DNA of 64,000 nt from Rahnella bonaserana (GCF_019049675.1 NZ_JAFMOW010000057.1:123232-187231); one strand, 5' to 3'; shown: positions 1 through 10,773, counted from the stretch's first letter. Notes: generated from the sequence alone by a model not told the origin. Numbers and translations: made by a program.

Positions 1-375
1 AGTTAATGAAAGTTCTGACCAGTGGAACCAGGCATCAATTTCGATCAGCTTTGCTGCAATCAGCCCGCGGTACTGCGGCAATGTACGGGCAAACTCATTC
101 AGGGTCATCAGCAGTTTGGTGGTCAGGAAAACCATCAGACATACCGTCAGGGTCGCAACCAGTAATACAGCGAGTGCCCGGGGCACCCGCCATTTTCCCA
201 GTAAGACAATCAGCGGATTAAGCACGAAAGCCAGAAACAGCGCCAGAATGAAGGGCACAATGATATCTGCTGCCGATTTAATGCCCGCAAATATCACCAC
301 CAGCATCGCCATCATCACGACGATCCTCAGGCCCTGAGTTGTCACCATTGTCTTACGCAAATTTCTTTCCCTCAT
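1..375 (-). CDS. tqsA: AI-2E family transporter (TqsA-like), 3' part beyond window
   Basis: The reverse strand reads an open frame running off the left edge. About 125 N-terminal residues are visible. They include two hydrophobic segments and the stretch IIVPFILALFLAFVLNPL, followed by WRVPRALAVLL and TLPQYR, which resemble from memory the N-terminus of E. coli TqsA, an inner-membrane exporter of the AI-2E/PerM family linked to autoinducer-2 release. The frame can start at 375 (ATG, stop of the RND gene only 4 bases upstream) or at 348 (ATG, the start that best aligns with TqsA). Neither has an ideally spaced ribosome site. It lies directly behind the RND pump on the same strand and may be co-transcribed. 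Truncated by the window. Confidence 0.8.
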   Translation of the reverse strand, partial: MRERNLRKTMVTTQGLRIVVMMAMLVVIFAGIKSAADIIVPFILALFLAFVLNPLIVLLGKWRVPRALAVLLVATLTVCLMVFLTTKLLMTLNEFARTLPQYRGLIAAKLIEIDAWFHWSELSLT

Positions 376-379
376 GCCT

Positions 380-3300
380 TTAGCGGGATTTCGTCCACTC
401 GCGTAAACGCTGAATATGAACATACAACGCGGGGATAAACAGGATCCCCACCGTCGTGGACAGCAACATTCCGCTAAACACTGTGACACCGATAATATGA
501 CGGCTCATCGCCCCTGCTCCTGACGCCATCACCAGAGGTAACACGCCCAGAATGAAGGAAATGGCCGTCATCATAACGGCACGGAAACGCTGTTTCGCCC
601 CTTCCTGCGCGGCCTCACGGACGGATGCCCCTTCTTCCCTGCGCGCTTTGGAGAACTCGACGATCAGAATGGCATTTTTCGCAGCCAGTCCGATGAGCAA
701 CACCATGCCAATTTGAGCATAGACATCGTTACTTAATCCCGCTAAATGCAGACCGCCTATAGCGCCGAATACTGCAAAAATTACCGAAATCATTACTACC
801 AGCGGAATGCTCCAGCTCTCGTATTGTGCCACCAGGAACAGATAGGCAAACAGAAGTGCCGCGGCATAGATAAGGATTGCCTGCCCTCCGGCCTGAATTT
901 CCTGCAATGACATCCCGCTCCATTCATAGCCATATCCTGCCGGTAACTTTTCACTGAGGATATTTTCCATCTGCGCCATCGCTTCACCGGAACTGACGCC
1001 CGGCGCTGCCGCCCCGCTCACCGCCAGTGACGGAAACTGGTTGTATTGCGTAATAAAGGGCGCACCCAGTGATGGCGTCAGCTCCACCAGTTTCCCAAGG
1101 CTGACCAGTGAACCGTTATCACTGCGTACCGTAAGTGTTGAAATCTGATCAGCACGCTGACGATCTTCCATTTCATTTTGCATCTGCACGTTGAACAAAC
1201 GGTTATTCTTGATGAAATCGCTGACATTTACGCCGCCCAAAGAGGTCTGTAATGTCGAGAAAATCCGGCCAACGGGCACCTGCATCATTGCGGCACGGTC
1301 GCGATCCACACTTAAGGCAATTTCCGGTACCGAGGCGCTGAAGGTGGTGAACACACGGCTCAGTTGCGGATTTTGATTAGCTGTCTGGATTATCGATCGT
1401 CCAATTTCTGCCAGTTCCTGCGGAGATTGTCCCTGCAATGCCTGAAGGCGTAAATCCATTCCGGAAGCGGTTCCCAGGCCGGAGATGGCCGGCGGATTTA
1501 TCGCCATGATCATCGCGGAAGGAATGCCCGCCATTGCAGGTTGCAGACGACCGATCACCTGATCCACTGCGCTGCGCTCGCCCCAGGGTTTGAGCAAAAC
1601 AATACCGAATGCAGTATTCGGCGCACTGCCGCCGCTCATCAGGCTAAAACCGCTGATGGCGATCACATCTTCCACCGCAGGGTCGTTCTCCAGAAGGGTC
1701 TGCATCTGGCCAAGCACGGCATCAGTCCGGTTCAGGGACGCGCCATCTGGCAGCTGCACATTCACGAAAAAGTAACCCTGATCTTCATCCGGCAGAAAAG
1801 ATTTGGGCAGGCTGTTGTAGCCCCACACACAAGCGCCGGTAATGACCAGCACTGTCACCACGCTGGTCAGCACATGTTTACTCAGACCCCCGGCGGCTTT
1901 GACATAACTATCACGCACGCTGTCCAGCCCCTGATTAAAGAGGTGGAAAATGCGGGCGGGTTTCTCAGGGCGAGGTTTGAGCAGCGTCGCACACAGTGCA
2001 GGTGTCAGCGTCAGCGCATTGATACTGGAAAGCACCACCGCCGCCGATAACGTAACGGCAAACTGACGATACAGGGCACCGGTAATGCCCGGTAAAACCG
2101 CAATCGGGACAAATACCGCCAGCAGAACCACGGTCGTCGCAATTACCGGCCCTGCAATTTGTTTCAGGGCTTTGCGGGTGGCGGCAACACGCCCGAGTGA
2201 CGGGTCTTCCATCATCAGACGCTCGACGTTTTCTACCACCACGATGGCATCATCGACCACCACCGTCAGTGCCAAAATAATGGCGAACAAACTCAGCGTA
2301 TTGGCGGAGTAGCCAAAGGCATACAACACAGCAAATGTACCGAGCAAAGAAACCGGAATGGTCAGAGCGACGATGAATGTCGCCCGCAAGCTTTGCAGGA
2401 ATAAATAAACAATTGTCAGAACAACGATAAAAGTCAGCACCAGTGAGACAGCGATTTCATCCAGCGTAGCGCTGACAAAGCGGGTCGAGTCGAATTTAAT
2501 TTCATAGATAAGGTCGTCAGGGAAATTGCGTGCCTGACGCGTCATCTCTTCACGCACCGCATTGGCCACATTCAGGGCATTCGCCCCTGGCGCGGGATAT
2601 ACAGACAGGAACGCAGAGGGCGTCTGATTCAGTGTGGCATTGACCTGATAATCCTGCGCGCCCAGTTCGATGCGGGCGACATCCCGCAGACGAACCGTTC
2701 CGCCATTGGCGTTCTTGCGCACAATGATATTGCCGAATTCTTCCGGTGAACTCAGACGTCCGGCACCGCTGATGGTCAGGGTTTGCTGTTGCATTGAAGG
2801 ACTGGGTGACGCGCCAATCTGTCCGGCAGCGGCCTGTACGTTTTGCTCGCGGATAGCCGCGCTGATTTCAATACTGCTGACATCCAGCGCTTCCATTTTG
2901 TTCGGATCCAGCCAGATACGCATACTGTAATCACGCGAACCGAAAACCCTGACATCACCCACGCCATCAACACGCGCCAGCGCATCACGCAGCTGAATGC
3001 TGGCAAAGTTACTGATAAATAATTTGTCGTGCGTATTCTTTGGGGACAGAAGGCTTATCCCCATCAGGATATTAGACGCCTGTTTGCGTACCGATACGCC
3101 AGTACTCAGCACTTCCGGCGGAAGGCGCGAGCTGACCTGAGAAATACGGTTCTGGACTTCCACGGCCGCCGTATCCGGGTCGGTGCCACTGGCAAAGGTT
3201 ATGGTCAGCGTGTAGCTGCCGTTATTGCCGCTGTTCGACGACATATACAGCATATTACTGACGCCATTGACCTGCGCTTCAATCGGTGCGGCGACGGATT

Positions 3301-3475
3301 CCGCCACATCGCGCGCGCTTGCACCGGGATAGGTGGCGCTGACCGAAACCACCGGAGGCGTAATATCAGGATACTGCTCAACCGGGATAACCTTCAGTGC
3401 AACGGCACCAATCAGCGCCGTCACCAGTGCAATCACCACCGCAAAACGGGGTCTTTTGATAAATTGCTGAAGCAT
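380..3475 (-). CDS. RND multidrug efflux transporter, inner-membrane pump (AcrB/HAE1 family)
   Basis: This is a 1031-residue proton-driven drug exporter of the hydrophobe/amphiphile RND family. It would form a trimer that takes substrates from the periplasm and hands them to a TolC-type channel. Visible features: an N-terminal membrane helix after [12 protein letters not shown], the porter motif [18 protein letters not shown], the helix-4 proton-relay pair in [17 protein letters not shown] near residue 400, and the relay lysine in [13 protein letters not shown] near residue 930. Length is slightly below AcrB (1049). The adaptor gene lies 9 bases upstream on the same strand, and no outer-membrane factor is adjacent, so a chromosomal TolC is the likely partner. 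Substrates cannot be read from sequence. Confidence 0.93.
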   Translation of the reverse strand: MLQQFIKRPRFAVVIALVTALIGAVALKVIPVEQYPDITPPVVSVSATYPGASARDVAESVAAPIEAQVNGVSNMLYMSSNSGNNGSYTLTITFASGTDPDTAAVEVQNRISQVSSRLPPEVLSTGVSVRKQASNILMGISLLSPKNTHDKLFISNFASIQLRDALARVDGVGDVRVFGSRDYSMRIWLDPNKMEALDVSSIEISAAIREQNVQAAAGQIGASPSPSMQQQTLTISGAGRLSSPEEFGNIIVRKNANGGTVRLRDVARIELGAQDYQVNATLNQTPSAFLSVYPAPGANALNVANAVREEMTRQARNFPDDLIYEIKFDSTRFVSATLDEIAVSLVLTFIVVLTIVYLFLQSLRATFIVALTIPVSLLGTFAVLYAFGYSANTLSLFAIILALTVVVDDAIVVVENVERLMMEDPSLGRVAATRKALKQIAGPVIATTVVLLAVFVPIAVLPGITGALYRQFAVTLSAAVVLSSINALTLTPALCATLLKPRPEKPARIFHLFNQGLDSVRDSYVKAAGGLSKHVLTSVVTVLVITGACVWGYNSLPKSFLPDEDQGYFFVNVQLPDGASLNRTDAVLGQMQTLLENDPAVEDVIAISGFSLMSGGSAPNTAFGIVLLKPWGERSAVDQVIGRLQPAMAGIPSAMIMAINPPAISGLGTASGMDLRLQALQGQSPQELAEIGRSIIQTANQNPQLSRVFTTFSASVPEIALSVDRDRAAMMQVPVGRIFSTLQTSLGGVNVSDFIKNNRLFNVQMQNEMEDRQRADQISTLTVRSDNGSLVSLGKLVELTPSLGAPFITQYNQFPSLAVSGAAAPGVSSGEAMAQMENILSEKLPAGYGYEWSGMSLQEIQAGGQAILIYAAALLFAYLFLVAQYESWSIPLVVMISVIFAVFGAIGGLHLAGLSNDVYAQIGMVLLIGLAAKNAILIVEFSKARREEGASVREAAQEGAKQRFRAVMMTAISFILGVLPLVMASGAGAMSRHIIGVTVFSGMLLSTTVGILFIPALYVHIQRLREWTKSR

Positions 3476-3484
3476 CGTTGTTCC

Positions 3485-4645
3485 TTAACCTTTCTTAGCA
3501 GCGACGGCTGAGACGTCAGAAGCGTCCCGTACACTGACCTTCATACCTGGCTGAACCCGTTGCAGGCCTTCCGTTACGACACTTTCGCCGCCCTGCAATC
3601 CTTCAGCCACGAAATAGCCATGAGAAGTTTGTGCGCCAAGCCGGACAGGACGCGCCTCGATGCGCTGCTCAGCATTCACCAGCAGAACAAAATATCCTGT
3701 CGCGTTTTGCTGCAGGGCCTGTGCCGGCAATACCGGCAACTGCTCTCCTGCACGCGGCTGCGCGGTGACATTAACTGTTCCGCCTGGCAATAAACGATGC
3801 TCAGGATTGGCGACCGTCAGCCTGACCGGCAAAGTCCCCGTTTGGGCCTCGATGCGGTTCCCCAATGACTCGAATACCGGGGTTTTCATATAAGGTGAGC
3901 CATCCGATAAGCGCAGAGAGAGCGCCATATGGGTGTCAGAAAATGCCTGCCCGAGGTCACCACTGGTGTGCGTGGCGCTCAGAACATCCCGTTCGTTGAC
4001 CGAAATCACCACACGAACGGGATCAAGTTGCACAATTTCCGTCATCACTCCGCTGGCCGGGCTGACCAGACTGCCGGTATGAAAATGACTCACGCCAATG
4101 CGTCCGGAAATAGGTGCGGTGATACGGGTGTAACTGAGCTGGAGTTCCTGCGTTTTCAGTGCAGCCTGCGCTTGCGCCACGGCTGCGCGGGCGGTATTAC
4201 GTGCGGCGAGCGCGGTATCGACATCGGACTGACTCACCGTGCGCGCATCCCCCAGCCGTTGAATACGGTTCAGATGTGTCTGGGCGTGGCGCGCAGTGGC
4301 ATTGGCACTGTCCAGTTGCGCCTTTGCCTGAGCTACGGCAGCCTGATGCAGGGCCGGTTCGATTTCATACAGCAGATCCCCGGCATTCACGAACTGCCCT
4401 TCTTCAAAGGCGCGGCGTGCAATAAATCCTTCCGTCCGGCTGGTGATATTCACCGCCTGAACCGCCTCAAGACGTCCGAGATAAGTACGGCCGGCACCGT
4501 CAGCCTGGGTTTCGAGGGTGGCAGTGGTCACCACGGCCAAAGGCTGCTCAGCCTGAACGACCTGCGGGGCGATGAATAATGTCAGCAGTACCGGAATGGC
4601 GGCAAAACGTTTTGTTGCAGTAAACCGTTTTGTTGCAGTAAACAT
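3485..4645 (-). CDS. RND efflux periplasmic adaptor subunit (AcrA/MexA family)
   Basis: This is a 386-residue membrane fusion protein bridging the RND pump just downstream to an outer-membrane channel. It has an N-terminal signal sequence (AAIPVLLTLFIAPQVVQA, no lipobox cysteine), a lipoyl half-motif EGQFVNAGDLLYEIEP, a long alanine/glutamine-rich hairpin (roughly residues 95-165), the second half-motif SYTRITAPISGRIG, and beta-barrel and membrane-proximal domains. The start at 4645 is chosen because GGAG lies 9 bases upstream; the frame stays open to an ATG at 4720. The N-terminus contains a perfect in-frame duplication of FTATKR. Together with the pump gene this is a two-gene efflux operon. 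Confidence 0.92.
   Translation of the reverse strand: MFTATKRFTATKRFAAIPVLLTLFIAPQVVQAEQPLAVVTTATLETQADGAGRTYLGRLEAVQAVNITSRTEGFIARRAFEEGQFVNAGDLLYEIEPALHQAAVAQAKAQLDSANATARHAQTHLNRIQRLGDARTVSQSDVDTALAARNTARAAVAQAQAALKTQELQLSYTRITAPISGRIGVSHFHTGSLVSPASGVMTEIVQLDPVRVVISVNERDVLSATHTSGDLGQAFSDTHMALSLRLSDGSPYMKTPVFESLGNRIEAQTGTLPVRLTVANPEHRLLPGGTVNVTAQPRAGEQLPVLPAQALQQNATGYFVLLVNAEQRIEARPVRLGAQTSHGYFVAEGLQGGESVVTEGLQRVQPGMKVSVRDASDVSAVAAKKG
4608..4643 (+). repeat. 18-bp perfect tandem duplication in the adaptor signal region
   Basis: The unit CGTTTTGTTGCAGTAAAC occurs twice head to tail. It adds six residues (FTATKR) to the cytoplasmic leader of the adaptor without breaking the frame. It looks like a recent slippage event. 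Confidence 0.9.
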
Positions 4646-4720
4646 AGTGTCACTCTCCATGTGATGCCGGATGCCGCTCTCTTTGAATTCAGGGAAAGAA
4701 ACCTCATCAGGAAACATCAA

Positions 4721-5207
4721 ATATAAGACAATAAAAATATTCCTAATTGGAATTAAAAAGGATTATAAATATCATCCGATCACATAAGCTGATCTCGATC
4801 AGGTCTGAACAAAACCCTAAAAGTCTTTACGATTTATTTAAGAAACGTTGAGTCTTTCCGACATAAACACTGCGTAATTGCAGACTATTAGCCATTCCAG
4901 AAACCTGAAACAAAAAACATTCGATATTATTAATCACTGTTGAAACTAATATTTTTACTCAAATTTTTAGAAGAAAAGTAAACTTTACCGTCGATGACAA
5001 AAACTGACAAACCCTTGCCAGGTCTGCCTTGCACTAAAAACCCCGTAATCCCGCGCGGATAAAACGAAAGCATTGAATAAGATCATGTTAAAAACATCAA
5101 AAATAATGAAAGAGTAAAATTAATCGTCTCTTTTGGAAATAATAGTTTGCCAGAATGTTTCTAAATGTTTAATTTCCAGAAAAAGCCGCTATTGAGATTG
5201 CCCGTTT
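4721..5207. other. AT-rich divergent intergenic region between efflux operon and cytochrome b561
   Basis: About 490 bases without a convincing gene. It must carry the promoters of the efflux operon (leftward) and of the cytochrome b561 gene (rightward). At about 4749-4763 there is a small dyad, ATTCC-TAATT-GGAAT, 100 bases upstream of the adaptor start; it could bind a dimeric repressor, but no regulator gene is adjacent. No tRNA or strong terminator is visible. Confidence 0.5.
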
Positions 5208-5753
5208 ATGTTGTGGAAAAATACGCCCGTCCGGTTTGGTCATATTTCTGTAATGCTGCACTGGATTATTGCACTGGCCGTATACGGATTATTTGCACTG
5301 GGATTATGGATGGTCGGACTGGGATATTACGACACCTGGTATCACCGTGCGCCGGAAATACATAAAAGTATTGGCGTGCTGGTGTTTATTGCCATGATAT
5401 TTCGTCTGGCCTGGCGATTTATTTCGCCGCCGCCTGCGCCTCTTGAAAGCTATAGCGCGAAAACCCGGATCGGCGCGTGGCTTGCCCATGTCCTGTTATT
5501 TATCGGGTTGTTCGGCATTCTTATCAGCGGTTATCTCATTTCGACGGCGGAAGGCCAGGCCGTCAGCGTCTTCGGCTGGTTTGAACTTCCTGCGACGCTG
5601 TTCGGATTGAATCAGCAGGCGGACATTGCAGGCACCCTGCATCTGTGGCTGGCGTGGGGCATTGTGATTGTCTCGGGGTTCCACGCCCTTGCCGCACTTA
5701 AACATCATTTTATTGACCGCGACAGTACCCTGACACGCATGCTGGGGCGCTGA
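5208..5753 (+). CDS. yceJ: Cytochrome b561 (YceJ-like)
   Basis: This is a 181-residue four-helix inner-membrane diheme cytochrome of the prokaryotic b561 family. Candidate heme-ligand histidines are in VMLHWIIAL (helix 1), APEIHKSIG (helix 2), GTLHLWLAW and GFHALAALKHH (helix 4). The family moves electrons between quinol and periplasmic or small-molecule acceptors. The YceI gene follows 61 bases downstream, as in E. coli yceJ-yceI, so the two are probably one operon. YceI proteins bind polyprenyl lipids, which fits a quinone-linked role. The start ATG has only a weak ribosome site. Confidence 0.9.
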   Translation: MLWKNTPVRFGHISVMLHWIIALAVYGLFALGLWMVGLGYYDTWYHRAPEIHKSIGVLVFIAMIFRLAWRFISPPPAPLESYSAKTRIGAWLAHVLLFIGLFGILISGYLISTAEGQAVSVFGWFELPATLFGLNQQADIAGTLHLWLAWGIVIVSGFHALAALKHHFIDRDSTLTRMLGR

Positions 5754-5814
5754 TGCGGTTAACGTTCTGCTCTTTACTTAAGTTGTTCACATTATGGATA
5801 AACGGAGAATAACC

Positions 5815-6393
5815 ATGTTAAAAAAAACCACACTCGGCCTGACGCTGGCATCCCTGTTACTGGCCGCCGGTTCTGCCACCGCCGCAAATTACAAAATTGA
5901 TAAAGAAGGCCAGCACGCCTTTATCGAATTCCGTATTAAACATTTAGGTTACAGCTGGCTCTACGGCAGCTTTAACGATTTCGACGGTGGATTTACTTTT
6001 GACGAGAAAAATCCGGCGGCGGATAAAGTGAATGTGACCATCAACACCACCAGCGTGTTTACCAATCATGCCGAACGTGACAAACATCTTCGCAGCGCTG
6101 AATTCCTGAATGTCGGCAAACATCCGCAGGCAACGTTTACATCAACGTCAGTGAGAAAAGAAGGTGAGGCTCTCGAAGTCACCGGTGACTTCACGCTCAA
6201 CGGCGTCACCAAACCGCTGACCCTGCAGGCCAAATTGCTCGGTCAGGGCAAGGATCCGTGGGGCGGCTATCGCGCCGGTTTTGAAGCAGCAGGCACTATC
6301 GCGCTGAAGGATTACGGGATCACCACCGATCTGGGTCCTGCGTCTCAGAATGTGGAGCTGATTATTTCCGTGGAAGGTGTGCAGGAGAAGTAA
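5815..6393 (+). CDS. yceI: YceI family periplasmic lipid-binding protein
   Basis: This is a 192-residue secreted protein with a clear signal peptide ([18 protein letters not shown], cleavage before NYKID). The mature part is a lipocalin-like YceI beta-barrel with family blocks [33 protein letters not shown] and [14 protein letters not shown]. Family members bind isoprenoid quinone-like lipids in the periplasm. The start at 5815 has GGAG nine bases upstream; an in-frame ATG at 5794 would spoil the signal peptide. It follows the b561 gene and ends at a strong terminator, matching the E. coli yceJ-yceI unit. Confidence 0.94.
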   Translation: MLKKTTLGLTLASLLLAAGSATAANYKIDKEGQHAFIEFRIKHLGYSWLYGSFNDFDGGFTFDEKNPAADKVNVTINTTSVFTNHAERDKHLRSAEFLNVGKHPQATFTSTSVRKEGEALEVTGDFTLNGVTKPLTLQAKLLGQGKDPWGGYRAGFEAAGTIALKDYGITTDLGPASQNVELIISVEGVQEK

Positions 6394-6411
6394 TTCAAAT
6401 TCACTGCGCCA

Positions 6412-6452
6412 AAAAAAGCCCTGAACAGCAAATGCCATTCAGGGCTTTTTGT
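6412..6452. terminator. Bidirectional terminator between yceI and trhO
   Basis: The hairpin AAAAAGCCCTGAA / TTCAGGGCTTTTT has a 12-base loop and A- and T-runs on both flanks, so it can end both converging transcripts. Confidence 0.9.
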
Positions 6453-6466
6453 CAGTCCGACGTCAG

Positions 6467-7522
6467 TCAGTCGTTTTCCGGAGCCGGTATATGCATGGTG
6501 GTTTGCAACAAGCCTTTAGACTTATTGAAAATCTTAATGCCATTTTCACGGCCAGCGCGCAGCGCACGCTGTTCTTCCACCGGCAGCTTCAGTTCGGTCA
6601 TACAGATTTCGCTGCAACAACCGTCAAACTTCGCCGCACACGTCGGGCACTGAATAAACAACAGATGGCAGCCGTCGTTTTTGCAGTTGGTATGGTTGTC
6701 GCACGCTTCGCCACACTGGTGGCAATGCGCGATCACGTCATCAGAGATGCGCTCACCCATGCGTTCATCAAAGACAAAGTTTTTGCCTTTAAATTTGACC
6801 GGTAAACCCTGCTCTTTCGCACGGCGTGCATATTCGATAATGCCGCCTTCAACGTGATACACATTCTTGAAACCGTTATGCAGCATGTAGGCGCTGGCTT
6901 TTTCACAGCGGATCCCCCCCGTGCAATACATCACGATTTTTTTGTCTTTGTCTTCTTTAAGCATATCAACGGCCATTGGCAGCTGATCGCGGAAGGTATC
7001 CGATGGCACTTCTATCGCTTTGTCAAAATGTCCCACTTCGTATTCGTAGTGGTTGCGCATATCAACAAACAACGTGTCCGGATCGTCAATCATGACGTTG
7101 ACCTGTTCGGCTTTCAGGTACTCACCCACGTTTGAAGGATCGAAAGAATCATCATCAATCCCGTCCGCCACGATACGGTCACGCACTTTGAGACGCAGCA
7201 CCCAGAAGGATTTACCGTCATCTTCCAGCGCCACGTTCAGACGAATTTGGTCCAGCGCCGGATGGCTGGAAAACAGCTCGGTTTTAAACGCCTCAAACTG
7301 ACTCTGCGGAACACTGATTTGTGCGTTAATTCCTTCTTTTGCCACGTAAATACGACCAAACACGTTAAGACGCGTCAGGCTGACATACAAAGCATCACGG
7401 AAGGTTTTCGGATCTTCGAGCTGGAAATACTTATAAAAAGAAACTGTGGTGCGTGGCTCGGTTTCAGCCAACATGCGCGCCCTGAGTTCCTCATTAGAAA
7501 TACGGTTATGTAACACTGGCAT
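6467..7522 (-). CDS. trhO: tRNA uridine(34) hydroxylase (rhodanese-like)
   Basis: This is a 351-residue homologue of E. coli YceA/TrhO, which makes 5-hydroxyuridine at position 34 of certain tRNAs with O2, in parallel to the prephenate-dependent TrhP route. The N-terminal domain (about residues 1-120) is followed by a rhodanese domain with active-site loop [13 protein letters not shown], so the catalytic cysteine is in CTGGIR. A cysteine-rich C-terminal region ([27 protein letters not shown]) probably binds metal. The length matches the E. coli protein and the position next to yceI and near lpxL/mdtG is conserved in enterics. Confidence 0.94.
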   Translation of the reverse strand: MPVLHNRISNEELRARMLAETEPRTTVSFYKYFQLEDPKTFRDALYVSLTRLNVFGRIYVAKEGINAQISVPQSQFEAFKTELFSSHPALDQIRLNVALEDDGKSFWVLRLKVRDRIVADGIDDDSFDPSNVGEYLKAEQVNVMIDDPDTLFVDMRNHYEYEVGHFDKAIEVPSDTFRDQLPMAVDMLKEDKDKKIVMYCTGGIRCEKASAYMLHNGFKNVYHVEGGIIEYARRAKEQGLPVKFKGKNFVFDERMGERISDDVIAHCHQCGEACDNHTNCKNDGCHLLFIQCPTCAAKFDGCCSEICMTELKLPVEEQRALRAGRENGIKIFNKSKGLLQTTMHIPAPEND

Positions 7523-7752
7523 GGTGTACGTTCCTGTCTTTCAGGGGAATTTAACTATTGGATACCGAATAGCTACTTTTGAAGCGGCAAGATTATACAT
7601 TAAAGCAACAACGAGGACATCTTCCGTTGCAAATTCATCCGAAGAAAAACACCTGCTGTTCATTGCCCATGTTTTAAATGCGATAACCTATTCTTAGATG
7701 TTACCCATCCCGGTGAACTCTTCACTACGCTGAATTTTAAGGGGCATGAAAT

Positions 7753-8850
7753 ATGAGTAAGCTTTTTGAACCGATTTCCTTAGGCAAGCTGACGCTGGAA
7801 AACCGCATTGTGATCGCACCAATGTGTCAGTATTCCTCCGATGAGGGAAAAGCCACAGCCTGGCACCATGCCCATCTGGGTCAGTTGTCCTTCTCCGGTG
7901 CAGGTCTGCTTATCCTTGAAGCCACTGCCGTGGAAGCCGCAGGACGTATTTCTGCCGAGGATTTGGGGTTATGGGACGATGCCACTGAAGCGGCGATGAA
8001 AGATCTGATTACCGGACTGCGCGCCAACAGCAAAATGCCGCTGGGTCTGCAACTGGGACACGCCGGTCGCAAAGCTTCCTGCGCTGCACCGTGGAACGGT
8101 GGCGCGCAAATCCCAAAATCTGCCGGCGGCTGGCAAACTGTCGCACCTTCCGCTGTTGCCTTTACAGAGGGCACTGAAGCACCTGAGGCGATGTCTCTGG
8201 CACGTATTGATGAGCTGAAAAAAGCGTACGTGGAGACTGTCCGTCGCGCTGATCGTCTGGGCTTTGACTTGCTCGAACTGCACGGTGCTCATGGTTATCT
8301 GCTGCATCAGTTCCTGTCACCGCTTTCTAATCAGCGCACGGATCAGTACGGTGGCTCACTGGAAAACCGTATGAGACTGCTGCTGGAAATCTTCCAGGAA
8401 ATCCGTGCCGAATTCCCGGCTGAAAAACCGATTGGTGTGCGTATTTCTGCCACTGACTGGGTGGACGGGGGCTGGGATCTGGAGCAATCCATTGAACTGG
8501 CTAAAGCGCTGGATAAACTGGGTTGCAGCTATATTCACGTCTCCAGCGGTGGCCTCAGCCCGCATCAGAAAATCGCCGTTGGCCCGAACTATCAGGTGCC
8601 TTTCGCTGACGGCATCAAGCGCTATGTGAAAATGCCGGTGATCGCCGTAGGACTTATCACCGAACCGGAGCAGGCTGAAGCCATTATCGGCACCGGTCAG
8701 GCAGATATGATTGCCCTCGCACGTGGCATTTTATACAACCCGCGCTGGCCGTGGCATGCCGCAGCGAAGCTGGGTGCCAAAGTCTCGGCTCCGAAACAGT
8801 ACTGGCGCAGTGAGCCTCACGGGCTGAAAGGTCTGTTCCATTCGGAATAA
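7753..8850 (+). CDS. NADPH-dependent flavin oxidoreductase, old yellow enzyme family (YqjM/NamA-like)
   Basis: This is a 365-residue TIM-barrel ene-reductase that uses FMN and NAD(P)H to reduce activated C=C bonds. The N-terminal block IAPMCQYS has Cys25 and Tyr27 in the places typical of the thermophilic-like YqjM/XenA class rather than the classical NemA class. Other signatures are LQLGHAGRKAS, ELHGAHGYLLHQFLSP, YGGSLENRMR and ALARGILYNP. AAGGGG lies eight bases before the ATG. It is flanked by its own 230-base upstream gap and a strong terminator, so it is probably monocistronic. It sits between trhO and lpxL and is not part of the E. coli order there. The physiological substrate is unknown. 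Confidence 0.92.
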   Translation: MSKLFEPISLGKLTLENRIVIAPMCQYSSDEGKATAWHHAHLGQLSFSGAGLLILEATAVEAAGRISAEDLGLWDDATEAAMKDLITGLRANSKMPLGLQLGHAGRKASCAAPWNGGAQIPKSAGGWQTVAPSAVAFTEGTEAPEAMSLARIDELKKAYVETVRRADRLGFDLLELHGAHGYLLHQFLSPLSNQRTDQYGGSLENRMRLLLEIFQEIRAEFPAEKPIGVRISATDWVDGGWDLEQSIELAKALDKLGCSYIHVSSGGLSPHQKIAVGPNYQVPFADGIKRYVKMPVIAVGLITEPEQAEAIIGTGQADMIALARGILYNPRWPWHAAAKLGAKVSAPKQYWRSEPHGLKGLFHSE

Positions 8851-8866
8851 TCCCTCAGTCACAAAA

Positions 8867-8901
8867 GCACAACAGGCAGCCTTCAGGGCTGCCTGTTGAA
8901 T
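8867..8901 (+). terminator. Hairpin downstream of the old yellow enzyme gene
   Basis: CAACAGGCAGCC-TTCA-GGGCTGCCTGTTG forms a near-perfect 12-bp stem. The following bases are only moderately T-rich, so termination is likely but perhaps not complete. Confidence 0.7.
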
Positions 8902-9193
8902 TGACAAAAAACGTTTCTCTACTGATATTTGATGCCATGGATACCGTGGCAAAACGGATGAGTACATAAAAAAACCACATTGTTTTCCATTCACCCAATC
9001 CATAAGTAAAATGAGGTATTAGTGCCGTGAATTTTCACCTCATACAAAAAAAATGCCACAATGTTGCACTTTGCTGCAAATAATTACGAACAACCTTTAT
9101 TCCCATAGAAATATGGATGTATTTCCGTGGCAGGCTGCTGCACTAGACAGAGCTTATAAACTTTCTACTTCGATCGATTGACGCAGAGAATCT
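8902..9193. other. Intergenic region upstream of lpxL
   Basis: About 290 bases with no convincing gene. A reverse frame at 8731-9003 mostly overlaps the oxidoreductase end and the hairpin and looks spurious. The region should hold the lpxL promoter; no clear -10/-35 pair was identified. Confidence 0.45.
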
Positions 9194-10129
9194 ATGACTC
9201 AGGTACCGACTTTTAACCTTTCGTTGCTGCACCCACGCTACTGGATCACCTGGCTTGGTCTGGGGTTGCTGTATGCGCTGGTCTTATTACCTTATCCGGT
9301 CATTTATCGACTTGGCACCGGACTGGGCCGCTTCTCTATGCGTTTTCTCAAGCGTCGCTATAAAATCGCGCAGCGCAATATCGAGTTGTGCTTCCCGGAT
9401 ATGCATCCGGAACAGCTTGAAGATATGGTGGTTAAAAACTTTGAATCCGTGGGAATGGGCTTATTTGAAACCGGCATGGCCTGGTTCTGGCCGGACTGGC
9501 GTATCGAGCGCTGGTTCAAAGTCAGCGGTCTGGAGCATATCCAACACGCACGTGACAACAAACAGGGCGTGCTGCTGATTGGCGTGCATTTCCTCACACT
9601 GGAGCTGGGAGCCCGCATTTTCGGCATTCACAATCCGGGCGTGGGCGTTTATCGTCCGCACGACAATAAACTGATGGACTGGATCCAGACCAAAGGGCGT
9701 ATGCGTTCGAATAAAGGTATGCTCGATCGCAAAGATCTCAAAGGCATGATCCGTAGTCTCAAGCAGGGCGATATCATCTGGTATGCACCGGATCACGACT
9801 ACGGCCCGCGTGCCAGCGTATTCGTCCCTTTCTTTGCAGTGGATAAAGCCGCCACCACCACCGGCACCTACCTGCTGGCGCGAATGGGCAAACCGGCCAT
9901 TATCCCGTTCACCCCGCGCCGTCTGCCGGGGGGAAAAGGCTATGAGATGATCATTCATCCTCAGGTGGCTGACTTCCCGCTGGATGATGAAGTTGTCGCC
10001 GCGACCTATATGAATAAAGTGGTGGAGGATGAAATCCGCCAGGCGCCGGAGCAATACATGTGGCTTCACCGCCGCTTCAAAACGCGCCCGCAAGGGGAAC
10101 CGTCGCTCTATAAAGCGCTCAGAGATTAA
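9194..10129 (+). CDS. lpxL: Lauroyl-Kdo2-lipid IVA acyltransferase
   Basis: This is a 311-residue inner-membrane enzyme that transfers laurate from acyl-ACP to Kdo2-lipid IVA during lipid A synthesis. An N-terminal membrane helix (about 17-37) precedes the catalytic HX4E motif in [12 protein letters not shown]. Further conserved blocks are [33 protein letters not shown] and [16 protein letters not shown]. Remembered similarity to E. coli LpxL is high throughout (306 aa there). LpxP and LpxM are paralogues; the neighbourhood (mdtG, trhO, yceI) is that of lpxL. A terminator follows immediately. Confidence 0.95.
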   Translation: MTQVPTFNLSLLHPRYWITWLGLGLLYALVLLPYPVIYRLGTGLGRFSMRFLKRRYKIAQRNIELCFPDMHPEQLEDMVVKNFESVGMGLFETGMAWFWPDWRIERWFKVSGLEHIQHARDNKQGVLLIGVHFLTLELGARIFGIHNPGVGVYRPHDNKLMDWIQTKGRMRSNKGMLDRKDLKGMIRSLKQGDIIWYAPDHDYGPRASVFVPFFAVDKAATTTGTYLLARMGKPAIIPFTPRRLPGGKGYEMIIHPQVADFPLDDEVVAATYMNKVVEDEIRQAPEQYMWLHRRFKTRPQGEPSLYKALRD

Positions 10130-10133
10130 CGTA

Positions 10134-10167
10134 CAAAACCGGCGGGCTCAGCTTCTGCCGGTTTTTT
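10134..10167 (+). terminator. Rho-independent terminator after lpxL
   Basis: AAAACCGGC ... GCCGGTTTTTT starts 5 bases after the lpxL stop. The G+C-rich stem is followed by six T's. Confidence 0.9.
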
Positions 10168-10338
10168 GATTTGCTTCGACAGTTTTTTTGACAGACATCT
10201 TCAAACTTATCAGATTTTATCCCATCCCGTTTAGGCCAATACTCTCTGCATAATTTCTTCACGTGATTACTCCGCTGATTTTGGAGCCGCGTGCCCCCTG
10301 CCCGCTTCCGGGCATGTTACCTTCAAAAGGAACACATT

Positions 10339-10773
10339 ATGTTGGCTAAACTGAACGCTTCTTTTACCCGCGCCATTGATCATCAGGATTTCGGTAAGCT
10401 GCTGTTACGTTTGACTTTTGGTATTCTCATTTTATTTCACGGCGTGGCTAAAATGGAAAACGGCGTTGGCTGGATTGCCCAGATGTTACAAGCTGAAGGC
10501 CTGCCTGGTTTCATCGCCTATGGCGCTTACATTGGCGAAGTAATAGCTCCGGTGCTGATTATCCTAGGTATTTTCACCCGCCCTGCTGCGCTGGTGATGG
10601 CCTTCAATATTTTAGTCGCTGTGTTCCTGGTAGTGGCCGGCAAGTTCTTTACCATCACGGAAGTCGGTGCATGGGGTCTGGAAGGTGAAGCCATGTACTT
10701 CTTCGGTGGTCTGGTGATCATGTTCCTGGGCAGTGGTCGTTACTCCATTATGAAGAACGAAGCCCTGCGTTAA
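10339..10773 (+). CDS. DoxX family inner-membrane protein
   Basis: This is a 144-residue small membrane protein with four predicted helices (roughly 19-37, 58-78, 82-100, 112-133) and DoxX-family blocks LRLTFGILILFHGVAKM and IGEVIAPVLIILGIFTRPAA. The family is loosely linked to redox and thiol stress, and its exact role in enterics is unknown. The start at 10339 follows AAAAGGA at good spacing; the frame is open further upstream to 10291 but without a ribosome site. A terminator follows, so the gene is probably monocistronic. Confidence 0.85.
   Translation: MLAKLNASFTRAIDHQDFGKLLLRLTFGILILFHGVAKMENGVGWIAQMLQAEGLPGFIAYGAYIGEVIAPVLIILGIFTRPAALVMAFNILVAVFLVVAGKFFTITEVGAWGLEGEAMYFFGGLVIMFLGSGRYSIMKNEALR

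Noticed and set aside
8731..9003. 90-residue reverse frame after the old yellow enzyme
   Set aside because: Overlaps the 3' end of the real gene and the terminator hairpin; no ribosome site.
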